The position numbers were made by a program, and so were the translations under genes. Shown piece after piece: positions 7,354-19,184 of a stretch of 64,000 bases of DNA. This DNA is from Acidimicrobiaceae bacterium (lineage in GTDB: Bacteria; Actinomycetota; Acidimicrobiia; Acidimicrobiales; Aldehydirespiratoraceae). Positions within the stretch are counted from its first letter, which is position 1; every line of letters starts with the position of its first letter. The stretch lies in the NCBI GenBank assembly GCA_009842325.1, contig VYFQ01000036.1:51996-115995 (forward strand), in the 5' to 3' direction. Under the pieces are notes generated by a model. That model had not been told where the DNA came from. It did not search any database and saw only the letters and a list, made by a program, of their open reading frames with translations.

Positions 7354-10300
7354 ATGTGCGGGATAGTCGCCATCGTGCGCCGCCCGTCGACGCGGCCGGT
7401 CCCAGGCGCCGCCGACGTGACCGGCATGGTCGAGGCGGCCGTGACCGCCCTGTCGGAGAGCGCCGCCGGGGTGCGTCTGGGGGACCTTGCGCAACAGCTG
7501 GGACCCGCGGCCGAGCAGCTGCATGCCGCCAACCAGCTGTCGAGCGGTGTGCCCGGCTTGCGCCTCCTGCTCGAGTCGCCAGAGGTGGCCGACACTCTCA
7601 GGGACCTCACCGACTCCGCGACCGCTTCGGTGGCCGCCCTGGAGGCCCGGCTGGATGCCGACACATCGCTCGATCCCGCCGAACTGGAGCACCTCAATGA
7701 GCAGCTGGTGCACCTCCGTGACGGTCTGTGGGCTCTCGGGCGGGACCGGCTGGGAGCCGCGCACGCCGTCTCGAAGCTGCTCGCGGGGGCACAGCTGACC
7801 GCGAGGTCGTCACCGGCTGCGGTCGAGGCGTACCTGTCGATCCACCAGGCGCTGTCGGCGCTGGACCGGCTCGAGGTGCGCGGGCGCGACTCGGCTGGGC
7901 TGCACCTCCTGATCAGCGGCCACGGACTCGACGGCGACGATCCCGTCCTGACCGCGGCCTTGGAGCACCGCGGCCAAGATCCGTCGTTCGGCTCGGGTTC
8001 GGTGCGCCTCGTTGACGGTGTGCTCAGCATCGTCCACAAGACGGCGGCCGAGATCGGCGAACTGGGCGACAACACCGCGGCGCTGCGGGCCGCCGTGACC
8101 TCCGACCGGCTGCTGGCCGCCGCGCTGGCCTCCGCCGATGCCCGCGTGCTCGTGCTGGCCCACACCCGCTGGGCCTCCATCGGCATCATCTCGGAGGCGA
8201 ATGCTCATCCGCTCAATAGCGAACTGACCGGTGAGCACACGCCGTACGTGATCGGGGCCATCAACGGGGACGTGGACAACTACGCCGAGCTGTTCGACGC
8301 GGCCGGTGTCCGGGTACCGCCCTCGATCACCACCGACTCCAAGACCGTGCCCGCCCTGATGGGCCGCCGTCTGGCCGACGGTCTGACGTCGGGCGAGGCG
8401 TTCCGGCGCACCGTGGCCGAGTGCGAGGGCTCGGTGGCCGTGGCCGTCTGCACTGCGGGCTCACCCGATCGTCTGCAGCTCGCGCTGCGAGGCAGCGGCC
8501 AGGCCTTGTACGTCGGGCTGGCCGATGACGCCTTCATCGTGGCCAGCGAGCCTTATGGAGTGGTGGAGGAGACGTCCGAGTATCTCCGCATGGACGGCGA
8601 GGCCGTCGCTGGCAGCCCCGGCACCGGCCGGGGCCAGATCGTCGAGCTGGACGGCAGCCGGGCCGGCCTGATCGAAGGCGTGTCCCGGCATTCCTACGAC
8701 GGCGCCGGGCTTCCGGTGGCGCCCGGCGAGGTCTCGACTGCGTCCATCACCACCCGGGACATCGACCGCGGTGATCACCGCCACTACCTGCTGAAGGAGA
8801 TCGGTGAGGCTCCGGCGTCGTTCCGCAAGACGCTGAGAGGCAGGATCGTCGACACTGCGGACGGTCCGGGCCTGTCGATCGGCCCGGAGACGCTGCCCGA
8901 GTCGGTCCGGTCCGGGCTGCGGGACGGGTCGGTGTCCAAGGTCCTGGCCATCGGCCAGGGGACCGCGGCAGTGGCAGGGGAGAGCTTCGCCCGATGCCTC
9001 CGGACCTTGCTGGCCGATGCCGGTCGCGCCGGGGCCCTCGACGTGACGGCCTTGCCCGCCACGGAGCTGTCGGCCTTCCATCTGCAGGCCGACATGTCCG
9101 ACACGCTGGTGGTCGCCATCTCGCAGTCGGGCACCACCACCGACACCAACCGCACCGTCGACCTGGTGCGGGCCAGAGGGGGATCGGTGGTGGCCGTCGT
9201 AAACCGCCGCAACAGCGACCTCACCGACCGGGCCGACGGCGTTCTGTACACCTCGGACGGCCGCGACGTGGAGATGAGCGTCGCCTCCACCAAGGCGTTC
9301 TATTCCCAGGTGGCCGCGGGCTGCCTTCTGGCCGTGGCCGTCGCGGGCGAGGTCGCCGGTGACCGGGGTGCAGCCGCCCGGCGCAGTCTCCTCGAGACGC
9401 TTCGGTCCATGCCGTCGGTGCTGGACGATGTCCTGGAGCGGCGGACCGCGATAGGCGAGGCGGCGCGCCGTCTCGCTCCGGGCCGGCGCCATTGGGCGGT
9501 GGTGGGCAACGGGCCGAACCAGGTTGCCGCTCGCGAGGTTCGCATCAAGCTCTCGGAGTTGTGCTACATGTCGATCTCGGCCGACGCGACCGAGGACAAG
9601 AAGCACATCGACCTGTCGGCCGAACCCCTGGTTCTGGTGTGCGCCGCGGGGCTGTCGGGCTCGATAGCCGACGACGTGGCCAAGGAGGTGGCCATCTTCG
9701 GTGCGCATCGGGCCGCCCCGGTGGTGGTGGCCGACGACGGCGATACGCGCTTCGAGGGCGCGTCGGCGGTGCTCCCGGTGCCCAAGGTAGATCCTCGATT
9801 GGCCTTCCTGCCCGCCACGATGGTGGGCCACCTCTTCGGCTACGAGGCCGCACTGGCCATCGACGCCGGAGCCCAGCCCCTGCGCGAGGCCCGGGCGGCC
9901 ATCGAGGCCTCCGCGGCCCGTCCGGACAGCACCGCCGAGGACGTTCTGAGCCTTGCCCTTCCGACGTTGCGGCGGAGCAGCGCCGCGTTCTCGGCCGGTT
10001 TGCAGCGCGGCGACTACAACGGGCACCTGGAGGCGTCCACCGCGGTGCGCATCGTCACGCTGATGCGCTACGCCGTCGGGCTGGCACCGCTCGACGGATA
10101 CGAACTGGAATTGGGCCGGATCGGCACTCCCGAGGCGGTGATCGACGATCTCGAGGCCGCGCTCAGCGTCGGGATCGATGAGTTGACCCGCCCCGTCGAC
10201 GCCATCCGCCACCAGGCCAAGACCGTCACCGTCGGCATCTCCCGCTCGGACCAGACCCTGCTGGAGGCGCCGCTCATCCGGGCCGTGCTGGCTACAGGCG

Positions 10301-10803
10301 CACCCAGGGACAACCTTTCCTACTCCACCATCCGGGCCCTGGCCGATCTCAGCGGCGCGGTGGCCGAGGTGCTGGGCCACACCCGCTACCAGCTGGACGG
10401 CGTGGAGGGGATCGCCGTGGTCGACCAGGGCGGCATCGCGACTCAGATCACCTCGCGTACGGCATCTGCCCCTTCACTCACCGGCAGCAAGCGCCGGGTG
10501 GCGGGAGAGCGCCGGGTGCTGGCCGCTCGAGGCCGCCACGACGGGCGCACGGTCGTGTTCGTCCCGGAGGTGGCGGCGGGCGCCACGGTCGGCATCACCC
10601 TGCTGCACGTCCGCTTCGAGGATTCCCTTCCGGCCCCGGTGGCCCGAAGCGTCCTACAGGGATACCGCAATCGCTACTCGGAGCTGCGCGACGCGGTCAC
10701 CGAGACTGAGCCCGCCTTCGACGAGGACCGTCTGGCCGAGATTCCGGCCATCGACCTGCTCACGTCCCCCATCGGAGACCTAGCCGACCACTGGCGCACG
10801 TAA
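7354..10803 (+). CDS. glmS: Glutamine-fructose-6-phosphate aminotransferase, enlarged form
   Basis: It makes glucosamine-6-phosphate from fructose-6-phosphate and glutamine, feeding GlmM next door. At 1149 residues it is nearly twice the usual ~610. It opens MCGIVAIVRR with the glutaminase nucleophile Cys2. A mostly helical insertion (about 11-167) then interrupts the glutaminase domain, which resumes at LDRLEVRGRDSAG and retains HTRW (270-273), NGD (304-306) and Asp328. SIS1 (about 525-665) has SQSGTTTDT (590-598); SIS2 (about 712-840) keeps Glu735 and His751 equivalents. The GlmS C-terminal motif appears as AKTVTV (955-960, Lys956), ~110 residues later than expected and followed by a ~190-residue extension. 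The retained residues argue for an active enzyme; the added parts are of unknown function. Confidence 0.85.
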   Translation: MCGIVAIVRRPSTRPVPGAADVTGMVEAAVTALSESAAGVRLGDLAQQLGPAAEQLHAANQLSSGVPGLRLLLESPEVADTLRDLTDSATASVAALEARLDADTSLDPAELEHLNEQLVHLRDGLWALGRDRLGAAHAVSKLLAGAQLTARSSPAAVEAYLSIHQALSALDRLEVRGRDSAGLHLLISGHGLDGDDPVLTAALEHRGQDPSFGSGSVRLVDGVLSIVHKTAAEIGELGDNTAALRAAVTSDRLLAAALASADARVLVLAHTRWASIGIISEANAHPLNSELTGEHTPYVIGAINGDVDNYAELFDAAGVRVPPSITTDSKTVPALMGRRLADGLTSGEAFRRTVAECEGSVAVAVCTAGSPDRLQLALRGSGQALYVGLADDAFIVASEPYGVVEETSEYLRMDGEAVAGSPGTGRGQIVELDGSRAGLIEGVSRHSYDGAGLPVAPGEVSTASITTRDIDRGDHRHYLLKEIGEAPASFRKTLRGRIVDTADGPGLSIGPETLPESVRSGLRDGSVSKVLAIGQGTAAVAGESFARCLRTLLADAGRAGALDVTALPATELSAFHLQADMSDTLVVAISQSGTTTDTNRTVDLVRARGGSVVAVVNRRNSDLTDRADGVLYTSDGRDVEMSVASTKAFYSQVAAGCLLAVAVAGEVAGDRGAAARRSLLETLRSMPSVLDDVLERRTAIGEAARRLAPGRRHWAVVGNGPNQVAAREVRIKLSELCYMSISADATEDKKHIDLSAEPLVLVCAAGLSGSIADDVAKEVAIFGAHRAAPVVVADDGDTRFEGASAVLPVPKVDPRLAFLPATMVGHLFGYEAALAIDAGAQPLREARAAIEASAARPDSTAEDVLSLALPTLRRSSAAFSAGLQRGDYNGHLEASTAVRIVTLMRYAVGLAPLDGYELELGRIGTPEAVIDDLEAALSVGIDELTRPVDAIRHQAKTVTVGISRSDQTLLEAPLIRAVLATGAPRDNLSYSTIRALADLSGAVAEVLGHTRYQLDGVEGIAVVDQGGIATQITSRTASAPSLTGSKRRVAGERRVLAARGRHDGRTVVFVPEVAAGATVGITLLHVRFEDSLPAPVARSVLQGYRNRYSELRDAVTETEPAFDEDRLAEIPAIDLLTSPIGDLADHWRT

Positions 10804-10825
10804 GGGCGTGCGCGGGTAGGTGCAG

Positions 10826-10851
10826 CCCCGTCGATTCGGGACGGGGTGTTT
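10826..10851 (+). terminator. Probable terminator after glmS
   Basis: CCCCGTC (10826-10832) pairs with GACGGGG (10840-10846) across a 7-nt loop and is followed by TGTTT. It lies 23 bp after the glmS stop, so it probably ends the rplM-rpsI-glmM-glmS unit. Confidence 0.55.
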
Positions 10852-10946
10852 CCCGCTCTTGTTCGCTGCGCTCACGGGCCGCTCGGGCCACGGCCCCGCC
10901 CGTATGGAACGAGTTCGCTCGCCTACCCGCGGGGCCTCTAGGGAGA
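10846..10946. repeat. Dispersed intergenic repeat, copy 2
   Basis: Second copy of the element at 4783-4880, in the same orientation, in the glmS-acpS gap. The two copies flank the rplM-glmS block as direct repeats. It ends shortly before the acpS promoter. Confidence 0.7.
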
Positions 10947-10964
10947 CCGCGGCGGGTGCCTCGG

Positions 10965-10970
10965 TATCGT
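10965..10970 (+). promoter_or_regulatory. Minus-10 element of acpS (leaderless)
   Basis: TATCGT ends 7 nt before the GTG at 10978, so transcription would begin at the start codon. There is no ribosome-binding site. Confidence 0.5.
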
Positions 10971-10977
10971 TGTCGGG

Positions 10978-11385
10978 GTGACCGAGGGCGTCATTGGCCT
11001 TTCTGGTGCCGGCGTGGTGGGGATCGGAACCGATCTGGTCGACGTCGACCGATTCCGCACCGTTCTCCGGCGGCGCCCCTCGGTGGCTGACCGGCTGTTC
11101 ACGCCCCACGAGCGGACCTATGCCGAGCGGGCAGCCGATCCCGCCGCCCGGCTGGCGGCGCGCTTCGCAGCCAAGGAGGCGGCCCTCAAGGCCCTCGGCT
11201 ACGGGTTGGGCGGGATGCGCATGGCCGAGATCGAGGTGATCCGCAACAACGACGGCCGGCCCGAGCTCGTGCTCCACGGCGACGCCCGGTCCACCGCGGA
11301 CGGCCACGGCGTCGGCCGCTGGCTCGTCTCCCTGTCCCACACCGATCATCTAGCCCAGGCGACCGTCGTCGCTCTAGGAAAGTGA
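10978..11385 (+). CDS. acpS: Holo-[acyl-carrier-protein] synthase
   Basis: It transfers the 4'-phosphopantetheine arm from CoA to acyl carrier protein. The 135 residues contain the two AcpS signatures GIGTDLVDVDRF and RFAAKEAALKALG with the magnesium-binding Asp and Glu. The start at GTG 10978 fits a leaderless promoter; GTG codons at 11014 and 11017 would give the more usual short N-terminus and cannot be excluded. The stop overlaps the GTG of nnr (GTGA at 11382-11385), implying coupling. Confidence 0.92.
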   Translation: MTEGVIGLSGAGVVGIGTDLVDVDRFRTVLRRRPSVADRLFTPHERTYAERAADPAARLAARFAAKEAALKALGYGLGGMRMAEIEVIRNNDGRPELVLHGDARSTADGHGVGRWLVSLSHTDHLAQATVVALGK

Positions 11386-12737
11386 TCCCGGTCGTCACGC
11401 CGGCTCGGATGGCCGAGATCGACGCGGCCGCTCCCGAACCCGTCAATGTGCTGATAGAGCGGGCCGGAGCGGCTGTGGCCCGAGCCGCGGCCGAGGTGAT
11501 GGGCGGACGGCTCGGACGGCGGGTGGTGGTGCTGGCTGGTCCCGGCAACAACGGGGCCGACGGCCGAGCTGCCGCCCGCCGGCTGCGCCGGCGCGGAGCG
11601 CGGGTCCGCGTCTTCTCCGCCACCGATGCGCCCGAGACGCTGCCGGCTGCGGATCTCTATGTCGACGCGGCCTTCGGCACGGGACTGTCCCGGCCCTATG
11701 CGCCGCCGCGGCGTGGACGCACCGACGCTCCGGTACTGGCCGTCGACATACCCAGCGGGCTCGATGGGCTCACCGGCGAGGTCCTGGGTGGGCCGGTGTG
11801 GACGGCACGGCGGACGGTCACGTTCGCGGCGCTCAAGCCGGGCCTGCTGTTCGGCGAGGGGCCGGTCGCCTGCGGGGAGACGACCGTCGCCGATATCGGC
11901 CTCGCACTCAGCGCAGACGACATCGATGACTGCTCCTTGATGACCGACGCTGACATCGAGCCACTGCCAGCGGGCACGGGCGCCACCCACAAGTGGCACT
12001 CCGCCGCTCTGGTCGTGGCCGGCTCGCCGGGAATGGGCGGCGCCGCAGCGTTGGCGTGCGAGGCCGCCGTGCGCAGCGGGGCCCGCATGATCCACCTCAG
12101 CACTACCGCCGAGGCAGGCATGGTCTCATTCATCGAAGCGGTGCGATCCGAGCCGCCCCTGGCGGTGGATGCGGACCGCTTCGCAGTGTGTGCGGCCGGG
12201 CCAGGCCTGGGCACCGGCGAGCAGGCTGCGAAGCGTCTCGCCGACGCCCTGGCGCTCGAGTTGCCCACGGTGATCGACGCCGACGGGCTGCGCCTGCTGG
12301 ACGACCCCGCGGTTGCGGCTGCCATGGACCGGTGCCTGAGCCGCTCAGTTCCCGTTGTGCTCACCCCGCACGACGCCGAGTTTGAGGCGGTGACGGGCAG
12401 CCGGCCTGGGCCGGACCGTATCGCCGCAGCCAGAGCCGCCGCGGCACAGACCCAGGCCGTCGTGCTGCTCAAGGGCGGCCCCACCGTGGTCGCCGACCCG
12501 CACGGACGGGCCAGGATCGTGTCCACCGGGGACTCCCGGCTGGCCTCGGCCGGCACTGGCGATGTCCTCACCGGCGTCATTGCGGGCCGTCTGGCCGCCT
12601 TCGGATCGCAGCGCCTGCTTCACCGCGTGGCCGAGGCCGCGCACCTCCACGGAAGGGCCGCAGCCCAGGGCGCTGAGGAGGCCGCCCGACTCCTGGCCAG
12701 CGACCTCCTCAGCGCCCTGCGCACCGTCACGCCATGA
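11382..12737 (+). CDS. nnr: Bifunctional NAD(P)H-hydrate epimerase / dehydratase
   Basis: It repairs hydrated NAD(P)H. The 451-residue protein joins an N-terminal YjeF_N epimerase domain (about 1-200; VVVLAGPGNNGADGRAAAR, VDIPSGLDG) to a C-terminal ribokinase-like dehydratase domain (about 200-451; GPGLGTGEQA, VVLLKGGPTVV, SAGTGDVLTGVIAG). The GTG start overlaps the acpS stop and the stop overlaps the alr start (ATGA at 12734-12737), so acpS-nnr-alr is a tightly coupled unit, as in mycobacteria. Confidence 0.94.
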   Translation: MIPVVTPARMAEIDAAAPEPVNVLIERAGAAVARAAAEVMGGRLGRRVVVLAGPGNNGADGRAAARRLRRRGARVRVFSATDAPETLPAADLYVDAAFGTGLSRPYAPPRRGRTDAPVLAVDIPSGLDGLTGEVLGGPVWTARRTVTFAALKPGLLFGEGPVACGETTVADIGLALSADDIDDCSLMTDADIEPLPAGTGATHKWHSAALVVAGSPGMGGAAALACEAAVRSGARMIHLSTTAEAGMVSFIEAVRSEPPLAVDADRFAVCAAGPGLGTGEQAAKRLADALALELPTVIDADGLRLLDDPAVAAAMDRCLSRSVPVVLTPHDAEFEAVTGSRPGPDRIAAARAAAAQTQAVVLLKGGPTVVADPHGRARIVSTGDSRLASAGTGDVLTGVIAGRLAAFGSQRLLHRVAEAAHLHGRAAAQGAEEAARLLASDLLSALRTVTP

Positions 12738-13870
12738 GCTTGTCGGTACGCGTCGCCAGGGTCCGGCCCTCGGCCGTCGAGGCCAACGTCCGGCGCCTGA
12801 CCGAACGAGCCGGCGATGCAGCCCTGTGCGCGGTTGTCAAGGCCGACGGCTACGGCCACGGCGCGGTCACGGCGGCCCGCGCCGCTCTGGCGGGGGGCGC
12901 GTCCTGGCTGGCCGTGGCCACAATTCCCGAAGCACTGGAGGTGGCCGAGGCGGCTGGCAGCGTCGGTAGCAATGCGCCCGTGCTCATGCTGGCGGAGGTG
13001 GCGCCCGGACTCGCGACCAGCGCACCGGTCTCCTGCCCGGAGCAGGTTCGATTCACAGCGGCGTCGGCCGCGGGGATCGAAGCACTGGCAGCCGCGCCCG
13101 GACCCACCCGCACCATCCATCTCAAGGTGGACACCGGCATGCACAGGATGGGCGCCCTGCCCGCCGAGCTCGACTCGGTCGCCGGTGCCCTGCGAGCAGC
13201 CGGAGACCGGCTGCGCCTCGAGGGTGTGTGGACTCACTTCGCGGTAGCGGACGCGCCCGACGATCCCTTCACGGCGGAGCAACTGGGCCGCTTTGATGAG
13301 GCACTGGCCCGGTTGCGTCGGAGCGGCCTGTCCACCGGTGTCGTACACGCCGCCAACTCGGCCGGGCTGCTGGCCCACCCGAACGCCCGGCGCGATCTCG
13401 TCCGGGCCGGTATCGCCATCTACGGCGTCCCTCCCTCGCCGGAGCTCGAGGGTGCCATCGAGCTGGAACCGGCGCTCGAATTGGTGTCGTGTGTCACCGC
13501 GGTTCGAACTGTCACTCCCGGCGAGACCGTGTCGTATGGGCGGCATTGGCGAGCCGGCGAGCCGACGCGCGTCGCCACCGTCGCCATCGGCTACGCCGAC
13601 GGCATCAGGCGCGACAGTGGCGCGGCCGGCGTGGAGGTGCTGGTGCGGGGCCGCAGGTGCCCGATCGTGGGCGCGGTGACCATGGACCAGCTCATGGTCG
13701 CTCTCCCCCCGGCCATTGCCGACGAGGCAGCCCCGGGCGACGAGGTCGTGCTCATCGGCCGTCAGGGCAGCCAGGAGATAACTGCCACCGAGGTGGCCCG
13801 GCGGCTCGGCACCATTGCCTACGAGGTTCTGACGTCGATTTCCTCCCGGGTGCCCCGGGTCGTCGCGTAG
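12734..13870 (+). CDS. alr: Alanine racemase
   Basis: A PLP enzyme that supplies D-alanine for peptidoglycan. The 378 residues contain the PLP lysine in VVKADGYGHGAV (Lys36), IHLKVDTGMHRMG, HAANSAGLL, the catalytic tyrosine in SYGRHW, and VAIGYADG. The length is normal. It overlaps nnr by 4 bp and is followed 8 bp later by the S58-type peptidase gene. Confidence 0.95.
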   Translation: MSLSVRVARVRPSAVEANVRRLTERAGDAALCAVVKADGYGHGAVTAARAALAGGASWLAVATIPEALEVAEAAGSVGSNAPVLMLAEVAPGLATSAPVSCPEQVRFTAASAAGIEALAAAPGPTRTIHLKVDTGMHRMGALPAELDSVAGALRAAGDRLRLEGVWTHFAVADAPDDPFTAEQLGRFDEALARLRRSGLSTGVVHAANSAGLLAHPNARRDLVRAGIAIYGVPPSPELEGAIELEPALELVSCVTAVRTVTPGETVSYGRHWRAGEPTRVATVAIGYADGIRRDSGAAGVEVLVRGRRCPIVGAVTMDQLMVALPPAIADEAAPGDEVVLIGRQGSQEITATEVARRLGTIAYEVLTSISSRVPRVVA

Positions 13871-13878
13871 GTTCACAC

Positions 13879-14760
13879 GTGTCGGTCGACCTGCAGATCC
13901 CCGGTGTGGAGATCGGTCATTGGACCGATCCGGCGGCACGCACCGGGTGCACCGTGATCGTGCTCCCGCCCGGCACGATCGCCTCCGGTGAGGTCCGCGG
14001 CGGCGCTCCCGCTACCCGCGACTTCGCGCTGCTGGCACCCGAACGGCTCGTCGAGCACGTCGATGCGGTGGTGCTCACTGGCGGTTCGGCCTTCGGGCTG
14101 GCCGCGGCCGACGGCGTGATGGAGGTCATGGAGGCCGAAGGCCGGGGGTTCGACACTCCCCACGGTCCGGTGCCCATCGTGGTGGCCATGGCCCTGTACG
14201 ACCTGGGCGTGGGGGACTCGACCGTCCGTCCCGACACAGCCGCCGGTCGGCACGCGGCCACGAACCGGGCTGCCGCGTCGGAGACCGGCACGGTCGGAGC
14301 CGGCACCGGGGCCACCGTTTCCAAATGGCTCGGTGCCGACGGTGCCGAGCCCGGCGGGCTCGGGATCGCGTCCGCGCGCCGCGACGAACTGGTCGTCAGC
14401 GCGGTGGTGGCGCTCAACGCGGCCGGCAGCCCGCCGCCGGAATCGCAGCAGATACTCGAAGAAGTCGCGGCCGGAACATTCGAGCGGTGGGAGGGCCGGG
14501 CCCAACCGTTCGCTAACACAACCCTGTGCGCGGTGGTCACTAACGCCGCGCTGACCAAGCTCGACTGCTTCTGGGTGTCCCAGGGAGGCCACGACGGGCT
14601 GGCCCGGACGCTGGTGCCGGCCCACTCCCGCTCCGACGGCGATGCGGTGGTGGTCGCAGCCACGGGGGAAGTGGCCGCCGATGCTGACGACGTGCGGCTC
14701 CTGGCAGTGGCCGTAGTGGCCAAGGCTGTAGGCACCGCCGTCGGTACGATTGAGGGGTGA
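13879..14760 (+). CDS. P1/S58 family peptidase (DmpA/NylC-like self-cleaving hydrolase)
   Basis: A 293-residue member of the DmpA aminopeptidase / nylon-oligomer hydrolase family, whose precursors cleave themselves to expose a Ser or Thr nucleophile. [32 protein letters not shown] and [12 protein letters not shown] are family segments. [13 protein letters not shown] (Asn213-Thr214) is the likely cleavage site, which would make Thr214 the nucleophile, as in NylC. The start GTG 13879 is chosen because the family N-terminus begins there; TAGGTT at 13868-13873 may be a minus-10 element. The natural substrate is unknown. Confidence 0.8.
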   Translation: MSVDLQIPGVEIGHWTDPAARTGCTVIVLPPGTIASGEVRGGAPATRDFALLAPERLVEHVDAVVLTGGSAFGLAAADGVMEVMEAEGRGFDTPHGPVPIVVAMALYDLGVGDSTVRPDTAAGRHAATNRAAASETGTVGAGTGATVSKWLGADGAEPGGLGIASARRDELVVSAVVALNAAGSPPPESQQILEEVAAGTFERWEGRAQPFANTTLCAVVTNAALTKLDCFWVSQGGHDGLARTLVPAHSRSDGDAVVVAATGEVAADADDVRLLAVAVVAKAVGTAVGTIEG

Positions 14761-14796
14761 GAACGCTCCCCTCCGCTGCCCTCACGACAGGTTTGG

Positions 14797-15279
14797 ATGA
14801 TCGCTTGTAGCACGGCCGCCGTCGACGAGACGAGAGCCCTCGGCGGGGCCGTCGCGGCGGTGGTGGACACCGGAGACGTGGTGGTGCTCGTCGGGGACCT
14901 GGGCGCGGGCAAGACGGCCTTCGTGCAGGGCTTCGCGGCCACCCTCGGCGTGACCGCCCCCGTCACCAGCCCCACTTTCACACTGGCGAACCGGTACGAG
15001 GGCCGCTTGGTGGTCAACCATCTGGACGTATATCGCTTCGACTGCCCTGAGGAGGTCAACGACCTCGCCCTCCCCGAGCTCCTCGACGACGGGGTGACCC
15101 TCGTTGAATGGGGCGACACCATCTCTTCGGCACTCGGCGCCGAGCACCTGTCGGTCACGATCCGCTTCGGCGCGGGCGACAACGACCGCAGCTTCGAGTT
15201 GTGCAGCCACGGCGAGTCGTGGCAGCGTCGCGCCGATCGGTTGAGCGCCGCCCTAGAGCCCTGGGTCTCGCCGTGCTGA
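14797..15279 (+). CDS. tsaE: tRNA t6A biosynthesis ATPase TsaE
   Basis: It powers the TsaB-TsaD complex that adds threonylcarbamoyl to A37 of ANN-decoding tRNAs. The 160 residues include the Walker A motif GDLGAGKT (33-40), [12 protein letters not shown] and the HLDVYRF segment. It starts at ATG 14797. It overlaps tsaB by 7 bp, so the two are probably translationally coupled. Confidence 0.94.
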   Translation: MIACSTAAVDETRALGGAVAAVVDTGDVVVLVGDLGAGKTAFVQGFAATLGVTAPVTSPTFTLANRYEGRLVVNHLDVYRFDCPEEVNDLALPELLDDGVTLVEWGDTISSALGAEHLSVTIRFGAGDNDRSFELCSHGESWQRRADRLSAALEPWVSPC

Positions 15280-15962
15280 TACTCGGGATCGAGTCGGCCA
15301 CCGGCCGTGTCGGCTGCGCCATCGGAGGCCACGAGGGCGTGCGCGCCTCGGTTCAGGCCACCCGCGAGCGCCGCCACGCCGAGCTGCTCGCTCCCCAGAT
15401 TCAGGCGGCCTGCGCAAATGCCGACGTCTCGCTGCGAGACCTTGGCGCGGTCGCGGTCGATGTCGGCCCGGGCCTCTACACGGGTCTCCGGGTGGGGGTG
15501 ACCACGGCCATAACCATGGCGCACGCCCTGCGGGTGCCCATGGTGGCGGTCAGCAGCCTTGACCTGGTCGCCTACCCGCTGCGCCACGCCGGCCGAACCA
15601 TCACGGTGATGATCGACGCCCGCCGCGGCGAGGTGTTCCTCGCCCGGTACGGCTGCCTTCCCGGAGGGGTCCAGCGACTGAGCGACCCCGAGGTCGCCGC
15701 TCCCGACCACGTCGTGTCTCAGATCCTGGCCAGTGACGACGAGACGCTCGTGGTGGGGGACGGGGCGGTGCTCTACGCCTCCATGCTTGATCCGCTGCGC
15801 GGCGTCGAGCTAGCCGACCCGGGCTTCGCCCACCCGTCGGCCGAATCGCTGGTGCTGCTGGCCCACGCTCTGGCCATGCGGGAGGAGTTCGTGCGACCCG
15901 ACGAGATTCAGCCCCTCTACCTGCGCCGCCCCGACGCACAGGTCCCGAGGCCGACCCGATAG
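15273..15962 (+). CDS. tsaB: tRNA t6A biosynthesis protein TsaB
   Basis: A 229-residue catalytically inactive ASKHA-fold partner of TsaD. The start GTG 15273 (then [17 protein letters not shown]) is placed on the conserved first strand and lies within the end of tsa[18 protein letters not shown] and [15 protein letters not shown] are typical. The rimI gene often found between tsaB and tsaD is absent; tsaD begins 7 bp downstream. Confidence 0.93.
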   Translation: MLILGIESATGRVGCAIGGHEGVRASVQATRERRHAELLAPQIQAACANADVSLRDLGAVAVDVGPGLYTGLRVGVTTAITMAHALRVPMVAVSSLDLVAYPLRHAGRTITVMIDARRGEVFLARYGCLPGGVQRLSDPEVAAPDHVVSQILASDDETLVVGDGAVLYASMLDPLRGVELADPGFAHPSAESLVLLAHALAMREEFVRPDEIQPLYLRRPDAQVPRPTR

Positions 15963-15969
15963 GAGGACG

Positions 15970-19079
<3,110 letters not shown>

Positions 19080-19104
19080 CCGTTCGCCTCCCGCGAACAT
19101 TCAC

Positions 19105-19131
19105 AGGAGCCCGGGCCAGGCCCGGGCTCCT
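19105..19131 (+). terminator. Hairpin terminator after groEL
   Basis: AGGAGCCCGGGCC (19105-19117), one base, then its exact complement (19119-19131). The 13-bp arms are perfect. There is no T tract, as is common for terminators in high-GC actinobacteria. Confidence 0.7.
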
Positions 19132-19184
19132 GCGCGTCCGGAGTCCGAAGGGCTCTGTACGATCGGCTCCGAGGGGAGGCGCCG

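Noticed and set aside
8461..10380. A 639-codon open frame on the minus strand across glmS
   Set aside because: It lies antisense to an unmistakable GlmS reading frame and has no recognisable motif; long antisense frames are expected in high-GC DNA. The same applies to 30632-32470 opposite pcrA, 2588-3616 opposite rpoA and 17838-19100 opposite groEL.
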